Shown: piece after piece, positions 49,125 through 57,817 of the stretch | Position numbering within the stretch: the first letter of the stretch is position 1 | Layout of the letters: each line of letters begins with the position of its first letter | Origin: Lactobacillus sp. | GTDB lineage: Bacteria; Bacillota; Bacilli; Lactobacillales; Lactobacillaceae | DNA length: 64,000 bases | Assembly (NCBI GenBank): GCA_022651245.1 | Contig: JALCQM010000005.1 | Span: 17,860-81,859 of the forward strand | Direction: 5' to 3' | Program-made: the position numbers and the translations under genes | The notes under the pieces: model-generated | What the model saw: only the letters and a program-made list of their open reading frames with translations | What the model was told of the DNA's origin: nothing | Database searches by the model: none

Positions 49125-50392
49125 CCGTTTTGTTTTTTCCGTATTTGTTCTAGCCTTTGTGCTAAGGCTTGTTCGTATTTGCCTGTGGTTTTGGGGTCGT
49201 AGTAGTGTTTGCCGCGGAGGGTTTCTGGGAGGTAGTCTTGTTGGACCCAGTCGCCTGGGTAGTCGTGCGGGTATTTGTAGCCGACCCCGTGACCGAGGGC
49301 TTTGGCGCCTTTGTAATGCGCGTCGCGGAGGTCGTCGGGGATGGCGCCAGCGTGGCCACCCCGGACGTCTTCAAGTGCGGCGTCGATCGCGGCCATGGCT
49401 GTGTTGGACTTGGGTGCGAGGCACAAGTCAATAACCGCGTTGGCCAAGGGAATCCGGCCTTCAGGGAGGCCGAGGCGTTCAGCGGCTTGGATCGCGGTCA
49501 AGGTGCGGTTGGCGGTTTGGGGGTTGGCCAAGCCGACGTCTTCATAGGCGATTACCAATAGCCGCCGTAAAATGCTGGGTAGGTCGCCGATGGTGATCAG
49601 GCGCGCGAGGTAATGTAAGGCGGCGTCGACATCCGAGCCGCGAATGCTTTTTTGGAAGGCCGAGATCAAGTCGTAGTGGGCGTCACCGTCAGCATCCCCG
49701 TCGATTGCCCGCTTTTGTAAGGATTGGTGCATCACGTCTGGGGTGATGGTGATGTGGCCGTCGGCTTCCGGCGTGGATAAAACGGCGAGTTCCAAGGCAT
49801 TCAAGGCACTACGCAGGTCGCCGTTGGTCGCATGGGTCAAAAAGTCGCGGGCGGCAGCTTCCAAAACGACCGGGTAGTCGCCAAGGCCGCGCGTTTTGTC
49901 GGCTAAGGCGCGGGTGATAGCGTCGTCGATGTCGTCAGGCGTCAGTGGGAAGACCTGGAAGATCTGCGTCCGGCTACGGATCGCGGGTAAAATGCTCATG
50001 TACGGGTTCTCAGTCGTCGCCCCGACCAAAACGATGCGGCCGGATTCTAGGTGTGGCAGCAGGAAGTCTTGCTTGGTTTTGTCTAGGCGGTGAATTTCGT
50101 CGAGTAATAAGATCACGGTGCCTGACATGCGCGCTTCTTCGGCGACGATCTGCAGGTCCTTTTTGGTGTCGGTCGCGGCGTTGAGGGTCCGGAAGGCGTA
50201 CTTGGTCGCACCGGCGATCGCACTGGCAATGCTGGTTTTGCCGGTGCCAGGTGGGCCGTACAGGATCATTGAGCTGAGGCGATGGGCCTTGACCATGCGG
50301 CGGATGATCTGGTCTGGGCCGACCAGGTGTTGCTGGCCGACGACCTCATCGAGGTTTTGCGGCCGCATACGGTAGGCAAGCGGTTGTGGCAT
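49115..50392 (-). CDS. rarA: Replication-associated recombination ATPase RarA
   Basis: AAA+ clamp-loader-like ATPase (RarA/MgsA) acting at stalled replication forks. 425 residues; Walker A YGPPGTGKT, Walker B LLLDEIHRLDKTKQ, sensor 1 LVGATTENPY, and the C-terminal tetramerisation region AIPDDLRDAHYKGAKALGHGVGYKYPHDYPG. AAAGGAAATGAG precedes the ATG. The C-terminus ends KKQNGRA, where the last residues and stop are read from hairpin element F. Confidence 0.94.
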   Translation of the reverse strand: MPQPLAYRMRPQNLDEVVGQQHLVGPDQIIRRMVKAHRLSSMILYGPPGTGKTSIASAIAGATKYAFRTLNAATDTKKDLQIVAEEARMSGTVILLLDEIHRLDKTKQDFLLPHLESGRIVLVGATTENPYMSILPAIRSRTQIFQVFPLTPDDIDDAITRALADKTRGLGDYPVVLEAAARDFLTHATNGDLRSALNALELAVLSTPEADGHITITPDVMHQSLQKRAIDGDADGDAHYDLISAFQKSIRGSDVDAALHYLARLITIGDLPSILRRLLVIAYEDVGLANPQTANRTLTAIQAAERLGLPEGRIPLANAVIDLCLAPKSNTAMAAIDAALEDVRGGHAGAIPDDLRDAHYKGAKALGHGVGYKYPHDYPGDWVQQDYLPETLRGKHYYDPKTTGKYEQALAQRLEQIRKKQNGRA

Positions 50393-50514
50393 GTTCTCAT
50401 TTCCTTTCAGGTAAGGCTTTATCCGTCAATGATAACACAGGCCGTTTCCAACCGGCCGCCACCGTGGTAGCATAGAGTTTGCAGAAAAACGGATAGATGG
50501 GAGCATTGTTGGCT

Positions 50515-52182
50515 ATGTATGATTATGAGCGGATGATCACGCAGCTCAATTTGATCGGCCTTTTACCACAGACCCAAGCGCGCTTGCAGGTGCGCTTGGC
50601 GCCGAGTGCGGTGGCGTTGCCGCAGAGCCCTTATTGGCACGCTGATGAGCAAACGGTGGTGGTGACGTTGCCGTGGGAAAGCGATTTGCGGACGCTGACG
50701 CGGCAGTTGACGGCGGTGTTGACGACGTTGCGTCGCGCAGGGGTGGACACAACGTTAAGCAACCAGCCTTTCACCATTGCTTGGGTGTTGCCGGAGACGC
50801 TGTTTGAGCGCAGTTATGCCGCCATCGCCGACGCCAAAGACGCGCCAGATTACCTCGCGTTTCGCAATGCCTGGTACGTGCGGTTCGCCCAAGTTTGGGG
50901 CAAGGCGCAGCCGCAGCTGCAAGCGCAATTTGGCGTCACAGCAGGGTTTGACTTGCACTTGTTAGGGGATGACCCCGAGACGCACGGCGTCGTCGGGGTG
51001 CAGTGGGAAGCGGTACCGCTGTTGGCCAATACCGATACCGGTAGTCAGACGCAAAGCTTACTGTGGCTACGCGGCGCCTTATGGGGCTTATTGTGCAACC
51101 AGTTACCGGCACAGTTGGCGACCTGGGGGCCACGCGTGGTTTTGGATTTGGAGACGGTGGCGAGCCTGCAGCGCTTGCAGCCTGGCGCCAAGCGGCAGGT
51201 CCCCACGCTGGATGACGGGTTGCACTTACCGGGGTATCCCCAGTTGACGCTCGACAGTCAGCTCTTATTGGGTGCGGCTTTGACAACGGGCCATTCGGTC
51301 ACGGTGTTAGATGAGCGCGCCGAGGTGTTGCAGATCGACACGCAGCTCATCGCGGGTGGGGCGCTGTTGAACAGCGCGGCTTCGGCGAATGCGGCGCGGT
51401 CGAAGCCGGCGCAAAAAGCGCTTTTGGCGACGCGCGGGTTGCCCGTTCCGCCAGCAGCGGTGTATGTGAACCAGGCGACCGCGCTGCACGACTTCCACAC
51501 CAGTTACACCCATAAGGCGCTAGCAATCAAGCCCACCACCGGGCAAAATGGGTTAGGCGTCTCGGTCTTCCGGCTGCCGCCAACAGAAGCAGCGTTCAAA
51601 GCAGCGTTTGACCAAGCGGCGCAATACGGGCCCGTTTTGATCGAAACGTATGTGACCGGGGCCAGCTATCGCTTTTTCGTTCAAGATGGGGCAGTCAAGG
51701 CCGTCATGGAAATGACGCCGGCCAATGTGGTCGGGGACGGGCGGCGGACGGTGGCGGCGTTAGTCAGCCACAAAAACGCCCGGCGGCCTGCGGGGTGGCA
51801 ACCATTGGTGTTAGATGCTACCGCGGAAGCGACGCTAGCGAGTCAAGGCGTGACTGCAGAGACGGTGCCGGCCCGCGGCCACCAAGTCTTCCTGCAAACC
51901 GTGGCCAATACCCGCTTCGGTGGGGATGGCTACGATGTGACCAGCGACTTGGCCGCCGGCTATGCGGAACTGGCGATCCAAGCGGCCGCCGCTTTGGGCC
52001 TACGCGTCGCAGGCGTCGATATGGTGATTGCCAACCTGTATCAGGCTTACACGCCTGAGCATGCTGGTTTGGCCGCCATCTTGAGTGTCACCCCGACACC
52101 GGCGCTGTGGCCGCATGCGGTCGCCCAGATGGGCACTAAGCGCCAGCTGGCGCCCGCCTTGGTCACCAGCTTGTTAGCATAG
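50515..52182 (+). CDS. GshF-like ATP-grasp protein with reduced N-terminal domain
   Basis: 555 residues. The C-terminal half (about 290-555) is an ATP-grasp ligase like the glutathione-synthetase half of GshF or cyanophycin synthetase: KALLATRGLPVPPAAVYV, IKPTTGQNGLGVSVF, LIETYVTGASYRFFVQDGAVKAVMEMTPANVVGDG and a late GVDMVIANLY. The N-terminal half (about 1-280) only faintly recalls gamma-glutamylcysteine synthetase (DYLAFRNAWYVRFAQVWGKAQPQLQAQFGVTAGFDLHL) and looks shortened. Substrate unknown. Start uncertain: TTG 50509 or ATG 50515 after GGGAG. Divergent from rarA. Confidence 0.7.
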   Translation: MYDYERMITQLNLIGLLPQTQARLQVRLAPSAVALPQSPYWHADEQTVVVTLPWESDLRTLTRQLTAVLTTLRRAGVDTTLSNQPFTIAWVLPETLFERSYAAIADAKDAPDYLAFRNAWYVRFAQVWGKAQPQLQAQFGVTAGFDLHLLGDDPETHGVVGVQWEAVPLLANTDTGSQTQSLLWLRGALWGLLCNQLPAQLATWGPRVVLDLETVASLQRLQPGAKRQVPTLDDGLHLPGYPQLTLDSQLLLGAALTTGHSVTVLDERAEVLQIDTQLIAGGALLNSAASANAARSKPAQKALLATRGLPVPPAAVYVNQATALHDFHTSYTHKALAIKPTTGQNGLGVSVFRLPPTEAAFKAAFDQAAQYGPVLIETYVTGASYRFFVQDGAVKAVMEMTPANVVGDGRRTVAALVSHKNARRPAGWQPLVLDATAEATLASQGVTAETVPARGHQVFLQTVANTRFGGDGYDVTSDLAAGYAELAIQAAAALGLRVAGVDMVIANLYQAYTPEHAGLAAILSVTPTPALWPHAVAQMGTKRQLAPALVTSLLA

Positions 52183-52192
52183 CCACATAAAA

Positions 52193-52224
52193 AGCGCAAA
52201 GTCGTCGCAGACTTTGCGCTATTT
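52193..52224. terminator. Bidirectional terminator ATP-grasp / YueI
   Basis: AGCGCAAAGTC ... GACTTTGCGCT followed by ATTTTTG on the plus strand. Confidence 0.75.
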
Positions 52225-52231
52225 TTGCGGG

Positions 52232-52675
52232 TTATTCATGATGGAAAAGATCGAATAAGCCGTGCTTTTTAGGCTCGGGTGCTTTTTCAGGATAGTGGAG
52301 CCGGATATCGTCGCGATTGATCGCGGTTTGGTTGACGACGAGCAAGGCGAAGGCCTCGGGCGTCGTTTGGGCGGTGTCATCGTTGATGCTTGTGAAAGCC
52401 AGATCAGCTTGGCCGGCGGCTTGCATATATGGGGCAGTTTGTTGTGGTTCTAGCTTACCGTTGAGCAAGACCTTATAGTCGGCTTGGTGGGCAAAAGCCT
52501 GTAGCGCTTTTTGGCACAAGGCGAGGGTCTCCGGGCGTTCGAGTTCGGCGTTCGTGACCGCCAAGGCCACCCGCTCACGCAAGGAGCCGAGGTATTGCCG
52601 GCGCTCGTCCGGACGCGTTTGTGGCGTCCCGTTGAGGCGATCGAGGAGGCGGTCTTGGAGTTCATCATCAGACAT
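52232..52675 (-). CDS. YueI family (DUF1694) protein, second copy
   Basis: 147 residues, family as at 34434: MSDDELQDRLLDRLNGTPQTRPDERRQYLGSLRERVALAVTNAEL and YKVLLNGKLEPQQTAPYMQAA. Longer C-terminus with basic tail PKKHGLFDLFHHE. AAAGG about 10 nt before the ATG. Unknown function; divergent from the DUF1054 gene. Confidence 0.82.
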   Translation of the reverse strand: MSDDELQDRLLDRLNGTPQTRPDERRQYLGSLRERVALAVTNAELERPETLALCQKALQAFAHQADYKVLLNGKLEPQQTAPYMQAAGQADLAFTSINDDTAQTTPEAFALLVVNQTAINRDDIRLHYPEKAPEPKKHGLFDLFHHE

Positions 52676-52733
52676 TAGGCGACAACCTTTCTATGGTAGA
52701 ATTGTCCCCAGTATAACATGGAGGGGAAATGTG

Positions 52734-53327
52734 ATGTTTGATCGCCAAGATTTTGCAGTATTTGATGATCCCACCTTGGCGGGCCGGTTGGGCCGAATTC
52801 GCCAGGAGTTGGATCCTAAGTTCGAACAAGCGGGCCCGGTTTTAGCGGCGCTGTGCCGGCAAGCCGGCCTGCCACCGCAAACTGTGCATATTGCCAAGCA
52901 TGCGCGGCGGCACAAGAATCCGCCGGTGGACACCTGGCTCGCTTTGTCAGCTAACGCGCGCGGTTATAAGATGACGCCGCACCTCGAGCTGGGCTTTTGG
53001 GACGACCGGTTATTTCTATGGGTAGCACTGCTGCAGGAAAGCAAGCCCCAAACCCCAGACTGGGCCGCGGTCACCCAAAACGCCTTGGCCTTGCCAGCCG
53101 ATTTCGAACTCTCAGGAGACCACACCAAGAAAACGGCGGTGCCGCTGACCGCTGCCGCTTTGGCCGCCCAGATCAAGCGGTTTGAAACGGTCAAAAGTGG
53201 GGAATGGTTACTGGGAAAAACCTACTTGCGCGAAGATCCAGCCTGGGACGATCCGGAGGCGTTTTGGCAAGCCTTACAGCAGCGGGTGCAGGCGTTGTTG
53301 CCGGTGTATCAGCTGTTGAGTCGATGA
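52734..53327 (+). CDS. DUF1054 (UPF0637/YktB) protein
   Basis: 197-residue cytoplasmic protein matching the DUF1054 pattern: FDRQDFAVFDDPTLAGRLGRIRQELDPKFEQAGPVL ... HIAKHARRHKNPPVDTWLALSANARGYKMTPHLELGFWDDRLFLWV. Function unknown. Start ATG 52734 with GGAGGGG upstream; the longer track ORF runs back through the YueI gene. Confidence 0.85.
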   Translation: MFDRQDFAVFDDPTLAGRLGRIRQELDPKFEQAGPVLAALCRQAGLPPQTVHIAKHARRHKNPPVDTWLALSANARGYKMTPHLELGFWDDRLFLWVALLQESKPQTPDWAAVTQNALALPADFELSGDHTKKTAVPLTAAALAAQIKRFETVKSGEWLLGKTYLREDPAWDDPEAFWQALQQRVQALLPVYQLLSR

Positions 53328-53328
53328 A

Positions 53329-53376
53329 AAATCCCTCTGTTTACCACGTGATGCGCGGTGAACAGGGGGATTTTTG
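53329..53376 (+). terminator. Terminator after DUF1054 gene
   Basis: AAATCCCtCTGTTTACC ... GGTGAACAGGGGGATTTTT. Confidence 0.8.
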
Positions 53377-53379
53377 GTG

Positions 53380-53515
53380 GGAAACGCGCTCGCCTAAACG
53401 CGCTCCTCAGCACAACGGGGGAGCGTTCTAACCGGTCGCGACGCCAGCCGGCTTTGCCGACTAACGCCACGCCCAGTTAGCCCGTCCCCCTAAAAGCGTG
53501 CTGAGTCGCACTCTG
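53380..53515 (-). repeat. Hairpin element copy G (subtype II)
   Basis: Minus-strand copy starting CAGAGTGCG. Stems CTCAGCAC/GTGCTGAG, GGGGG/CCCCC, CTAAC/GTTAG, tip CGTTAGTCGGC-aaa-GCCGGCTGGCG, ending GCGCGTTTA. It lies directly after the 3' end of the structured region at 53525-53967, in the same orientation. Confidence 0.8.
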
Positions 53516-53524
53516 CACGACAAA

Positions 53525-53967
53525 GACACGTTGGGTTTCCCCTAACGTGTCTCGGGCGGTTCACTTGGTTCCCCAGGTGCGCGGTTTGCCGTGCCGCGAT
53601 CGGCGTTATGCCGGGGTTTGATTAGGTTGCCCGCTGGTTTCGCGGGGCTTTGACTGGTAACCATTCTGGTGAGGGTTGAGCTCACCGTCCTGGCCACGAC
53701 GTCATCTCCAAACGTCAGGCCTTTGCCCAAGAAAGTTCTGGGCCATCTCGAGGGTCTACCCTTAAGCGTGTTGCGAGGTCCGGTTACCCGGCAGGAGTCC
53801 CCGCTGTCAAAGAACGGAAAAACGTATGATGTGTACCAGCACCATATCCGTTCCCATGATCTTTCTAACAAGATACCACAGGTTACCGATAAAAGAAAGT
53901 AAAAAGTAAGCCTTTACAAAAACTTTAGAAATCGCTAACCCAGGAATGACATAACCTCGTGTTAGCC
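53525..53967 (-). ncRNA. Candidate large structured RNA (unclassified)
   Basis: No credible ORF; on the minus strand a promoter TTGATT (53996-54001), 16-nt spacer, TATCTA (53974-53979) is followed by dense hairpins: GGCTAAC/GGTTAGC, GAACGG/CCGTTC, CCGG-GTAA-CCGG inside GCGGGG/CCTCGC, GGG-taga-CCC, GCCCA/TGGGC, GACGT/ACGTC, GGTGAG/CTCACC, CCCGC/GCGGG, GCGG/CCGC, and a final GACACGTT/AACGTGTC terminator-like stem. RNase P, tmRNA and SRP RNA signatures were looked for and not found. Could also be decayed DNA rich in palindromes. Confidence 0.4.
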
Positions 53968-54132
53968 GGTATTTAGATATTAATCTCAAACTCGCAATCA
54001 AAGCCGCTACCAGATGTTACATCAGCCATTTATTCAAGGCGGTAAGCGGGTTCTCTTTGGCATGTAGCCTCTTTCACACAATGGCCGATGCGCTATACTT
54101 GTTCACGTAAGCACAAGAGGGAGGATATGAAT

Positions 54133-55656
54133 ATGAAGGTCATTCAACTAACACCTCAAGATAATGTCGCGGTGCTGGTCGAACCAGGGAAAAAAGGCGA
54201 TCACGTCGATAATATTCCTGGCTTGGTTCTGCAAGAAGATATTCCGCAAAGCCATAAGATCACGCTTGAAGACGTTGCCCAAGGCGAGCCGATCCGCCGC
54301 TATGGCGTTGTTTTGGGTTATGCCTTGAGAGATTTCCCCAAGGGGTCGTGGATCAATGAGACCAGCTTGAAGCTGCCAGCATCCCCGGCATTGGATGCGC
54401 TGCACGCGAACCCCGAATTCAAAGAGCCGCAAAACATTCGGCCTGTGAAGCAAGACTACTTCATGGGTTTTACAAATGACCCCGAGTTCAGTGAGTATGC
54501 GGGCACGCGTAACATTTTGGCGATCCACACCACGGTGCAATGCACCATCGGCATCGTTAACGCGGCGATCAAGAAAATCAAACAAGATTTGATGCCGAAG
54601 TACCCGAACGTGGATGATGTCATCGCGATCAATCACCAGTACGGGTGCGGGGTCGCGATCAACGCCGAAAATGCGGAGATCCCGATCAACAGCTTGCGGC
54701 ATTTGTTGCACCACCCGAATTTTGGCGGGCAGGTGATGTGCGTGAGCCTGGGCTGTGAAAAACTGACCCCACAGATGTTGCTAGGGGATTACTGTACCCC
54801 AGAGAACCTCGTGATCTTGCAAGAGCAGCACGGTTTCAAGGGGATGATCGATGCGATCTATAACATGGCGGACACGAAGTTGGCTAAGCTCAATCAGCGG
54901 ACGCGGACCAAGCAGCCGCTGTCTAAGTTGTTGATCGGCTTGCAGTGTGGCGGCTCCGATGCTTTTTCCGGCGTCTCTGGGAACACGAGTGTCGGCTACG
55001 CGGCTGATATGTTGGTCAAGGCCGGCGCGACGGTGATGTTCTCCGAAGTCACCGAGGTGCGCGATGGGGTCCAATTCATCGCCAACCGCATCACCAGCCC
55101 GGCAACTTGCGAGAAGTTCAAGGAACAAGTCGGCTGGTACGACGATTACTTGGCCAAGGCCAAGGTCGACCGCTCTGCCAATCCTTCCCCAGGGAACAAA
55201 AAGGGTGGCTTATCTACTATTGTTGAAAAGTCGATGGGGTCCATCGCCAAATCAGGCTCCCTTGAAATCAAAGAAGTGTTGACACCAGGAGAGATTCCGT
55301 CGAAGCACGGGATGATCTTCGCGGCCACCCCTGCCTCTGATCTAGTGTGCGGCACCGAGCAAATGTGTTCCGGCGCGACCCTGCAAGTCTTCGTCACCGG
55401 TCGCGGGACCCCTTATGGGCTGGCAGCGCTCCCGGTCTTGAAGGTCTGCACGCGCAACGAACTCAAGGAAAAGTGGCACGATGTGATCGACATCAACACC
55501 GGCTCGGTTTTGACCGATGACACCTCGATCCAAGACATGGGCGAATCGATCTGCGACACGATCTTGAACGTGGCAGGGGGCACCGAAAAGCCATTCACCG
55601 AGCAATATGGGATCTACAACGATATCTGCTTATTCAACCCGGCGCCGAACACCTGA
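54133..55656 (+). CDS. garD: Galactarate dehydratase
   Basis: Dehydrates galactarate (mucate) to 5-keto-4-deoxy-glucarate. 507 residues of the UxaA/GarD family, but clearly GarD-like along its length: IPQSHKITLEDVAQGEPIRRYGVVLGYALRDFPKGSWI, NHQYGCGVAINAENAEIPI, QCGGSDAFSGVSGNTSVGYAADMLVKAGATVMFSEVTEVRDG, ANPSPGNKKGGLSTIVEKSMGSIAKSG and the terminus FNPAPNT. ATG 54133 is best spaced from GGGAGG; 54127 is too close. Alone here, without the aldolase or reductase of the pathway. Confidence 0.9.
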   Translation: MKVIQLTPQDNVAVLVEPGKKGDHVDNIPGLVLQEDIPQSHKITLEDVAQGEPIRRYGVVLGYALRDFPKGSWINETSLKLPASPALDALHANPEFKEPQNIRPVKQDYFMGFTNDPEFSEYAGTRNILAIHTTVQCTIGIVNAAIKKIKQDLMPKYPNVDDVIAINHQYGCGVAINAENAEIPINSLRHLLHHPNFGGQVMCVSLGCEKLTPQMLLGDYCTPENLVILQEQHGFKGMIDAIYNMADTKLAKLNQRTRTKQPLSKLLIGLQCGGSDAFSGVSGNTSVGYAADMLVKAGATVMFSEVTEVRDGVQFIANRITSPATCEKFKEQVGWYDDYLAKAKVDRSANPSPGNKKGGLSTIVEKSMGSIAKSGSLEIKEVLTPGEIPSKHGMIFAATPASDLVCGTEQMCSGATLQVFVTGRGTPYGLAALPVLKVCTRNELKEKWHDVIDINTGSVLTDDTSIQDMGESICDTILNVAGGTEKPFTEQYGIYNDICLFNPAPNT

Positions 55657-55698
55657 TCCTGGCGCTAGGCACAAACATTGAAATCCTCAGTCATGCGG

Positions 55699-55727
55699 GT
55701 CCGCTTCGGTAGAAGCGGACTTTTTTG
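55699..55727 (+). terminator. garD terminator
   Basis: GTCCGCTTC-ggta-GAAGCGGAC followed by TTTTTT. Confidence 0.85.
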
Positions 55728-55764
55728 TGTATTGGTATAGTAGAATGCCTTGCCTAGTTTTCTT

Positions 55765-55793
55765 TTTCACTTGTCCATAAATTTAGATATACT
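55765..55793 (+). promoter_or_regulatory. Possible promoter of the PTS operon
   Basis: TTTCAC, 17-nt spacer, TATACT, about 100 nt before the PRD regulator. Confidence 0.45.
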
Positions 55794-55836
55794 GGGGTAT
55801 GTGTCCCTTTTGTCCGCTGCAACCGACAAATTTTAG

Positions 55837-55850
55837 GAAAGCGCTTTATA
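55837..55850. promoter_or_regulatory. cre-like site
   Basis: GGAAAGCGCTTTAT, with palindromic core AAAGCGCTTT, partly fits the CcpA consensus downstream of the predicted promoter. Confidence 0.5.
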
Positions 55851-55893
55851 TAACGGGTGGCATAATAAATGGTGGAAGGAGATGAAACCCTTT

Positions 55894-57348
55894 ATGACAG
55901 ATCAAAAGACTCGCGACCTTTTAACCTATCTCTCTACCAATAGTGGTTTCTTCACTTCTAAGGAATTGGCCGAGGTACTGAACGTCTCACCTAAGACGAT
56001 TCAGCGGCTGGTGCCAAAGATCAATGCAGCAGCAGGAGACTTACTAGTGGTTTCCGAGAAGGGAAGAGGTTATCGGCTGAATTATGAGTTATATCTGCTT
56101 CGTCGTGATCGAGTCATGACTACCAATGATTCCAGTGCCTATGACCGTCAACTCGGGGTGTTGCGTGAATTACTCCTCACATCCCCCAATTCAGTACGTA
56201 TCGACCGTTTATTCGATCAATACTATGTTGGCGAATCGGTGATTCAAGGCGACGAACGCAAGATTGAAACTATTCTTAAACCATATCAGTTAAAACTGAT
56301 TCGTGAACATCGGTTCTTACGCATCGCTGGTCAGGAAAAAGACATTCGAGATGCCTTAATGGAGTTGATTCTTAAAGTGGATAAGGAATCTGATCTACTT
56401 ACCATGCAAGCAGGCGCCGATCAAAGTAGTGCCGATGTGCGCTTTGCTTTAACGCAAATGACCGTAGCAGAAAAAATGCTAAAGGCCATTATGCCATATC
56501 CTTACAATGTAAACTTTTTCGGCCATATCTACATCCTGTTGAATCGCACTCGTCGCGGAGTGAAGCTGTCGCTGAGAAACGAGATTGCGGGGCAATTGAC
56601 CACCGATATTGCCAAGAATCCTGAGATTTACAGTGTCTGTGTGCAGATCGTGACCAATATAGAAAACTATCTCCACGCGACAGTAGCTTCAGATGAAGTC
56701 TATTACTTGTTTGAGTATCTGATTTCGTCTCGTATCAGTAATTTTGGAATCGAAAGTGCGGAGAAAGACACCGCAATGCAGATTTCCCGGCGTTATGTGG
56801 AACTGGTGAATGCGGAGTTGCACTTGAGTATTCCGCAAACAGCTATGGTAACGGAACTCAATCGTCATGTCTTGCCAATGTTGAATCGGCTGAAAAACAG
56901 CATTCGCTTATCCAATGCCTTACTTAATGAAATTGAAATGGAATACGGGAAGCTTTTAGCTGGGGTAACGCATGCTAATCTCGTCATCGCTACTGAGTTC
57001 AAGTTACCACCGATCTCTAAAGATGAGGCAGGGTTTATCACGCTATATTTTGCCAAATATATGGAGATGCACCAGGACAAGACGCGTATCTTGATCATTT
57101 GCACGACTGGTATCGGTACTTCAGAGTTGATTGCCGCTAAGATTCAAAAGGAATTACCCAACGTCACCATTGTTGATGTCGTGTCAAATTTGAACCTTGA
57201 AGCGCAATTGAATCGGACACCGAACGTAGATCTGCTGATTTCAACGATTCCGTTGAAAAATTCGTTTGGCTTGCCATCTGTCTTGGTCAGTGCAGTTTTC
57301 ACCAAGCAGGACAAGGAAAAAGTCCAGCGGGTCATGAATGGAGATTAG
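55894..57348 (+). CDS. PRD-domain transcriptional activator lacking a fused EIIA
   Basis: 484 residues: N-terminal helix-turn-helix (YLSTNSGFFTSKELAEVLNVSPKTIQRLVPKIN), central PRD-like helical regions with conserved histidines (LHATVASDEVYYLFEYL, LNRHVLPMLNRLKNSI), and an EIIB-like domain with Cys403 in ICTTGIGTSEL. MtlR/BglG-type activators usually end in EIIA; here that domain is the next gene. Start ATG 55894 is preferred since AGGAG abuts the ATG at 55882. Likely activates the downstream PTS genes. Confidence 0.85.
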   Translation: MTDQKTRDLLTYLSTNSGFFTSKELAEVLNVSPKTIQRLVPKINAAAGDLLVVSEKGRGYRLNYELYLLRRDRVMTTNDSSAYDRQLGVLRELLLTSPNSVRIDRLFDQYYVGESVIQGDERKIETILKPYQLKLIREHRFLRIAGQEKDIRDALMELILKVDKESDLLTMQAGADQSSADVRFALTQMTVAEKMLKAIMPYPYNVNFFGHIYILLNRTRRGVKLSLRNEIAGQLTTDIAKNPEIYSVCVQIVTNIENYLHATVASDEVYYLFEYLISSRISNFGIESAEKDTAMQISRRYVELVNAELHLSIPQTAMVTELNRHVLPMLNRLKNSIRLSNALLNEIEMEYGKLLAGVTHANLVIATEFKLPPISKDEAGFITLYFAKYMEMHQDKTRILIICTTGIGTSELIAAKIQKELPNVTIVDVVSNLNLEAQLNRTPNVDLLISTIPLKNSFGLPSVLVSAVFTKQDKEKVQRVMNGD

Positions 57349-57357
57349 GAATATATT

Positions 57358-57816
57358 TTGGACAATAACATCTTTCACGCTGTACCGTTGGCGCCAAATC
57401 AACCGAATAAGGCCGAGGTCATTCAAGCGCTCAGTGCCAGTCTGGCGGATCACTTACAGCTAGAGTTACCAGTAATTCAAGAGGCACTACTAGCTAGAGA
57501 ACGTCTCGGAGGAACGGTTTTGACGGCGGGTATCGCGACGCCGCACGCGACAGTCGACAGGGATACCCCGGTGTATGTTGCTATTAGTTGCCTCCCGCAA
57601 CCGATATTGACTTGGCGGGACATGGATGATAATCCGATTCACTTGCTGATCACTTTTGTGGTACCGGAAAACGTTAGCCCAACAGCACCCGCAGTGATCA
57701 AGCTCAAACAATTTTTTCGTTGTTTAGCCCAAGGAGCTTTTGTTGAAATGCTGAGTCAAAGCGACACGGAAACTGCCGCCCTGGCCTTGATTACTCACAA
57801 ATTGGAGGAAATTTAA
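57358..57816 (+). CDS. PTS EIIA domain protein (fructose/mannitol type), regulator-associated
   Basis: 152 residues, PTS_EIIA_2 fold with phospho-His63 in GIATPHATV. TTG start 57358, 9 nt after the PRD regulator, and aldolase start 1 nt after its stop. May serve as the detached EIIA domain of the regulator or as a second phosphodonor beside the EIIA at 58787. Confidence 0.82.
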   Translation: MDNNIFHAVPLAPNQPNKAEVIQALSASLADHLQLELPVIQEALLARERLGGTVLTAGIATPHATVDRDTPVYVAISCLPQPILTWRDMDDNPIHLLITFVVPENVSPTAPAVIKLKQFFRCLAQGAFVEMLSQSDTETAALALITHKLEEI

Positions 57817-57817
57817 T

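Noticed and set aside
53542-53871. 109-aa minus-strand ORF and 77-aa plus-strand ORF in the structured gap
   Set aside because: No ribosome sites and no family resemblance; the sequence is better explained by a succession of hairpins.
53525-53967. RNase P RNA, tmRNA or SRP RNA identity for the structured gap
   Set aside because: The conserved RNase P GAGGAAAGTCC and ACAGAA segments, the tmRNA TTCGA/CCA ends and the SRP GGAA-loop helix were not found on either strand.
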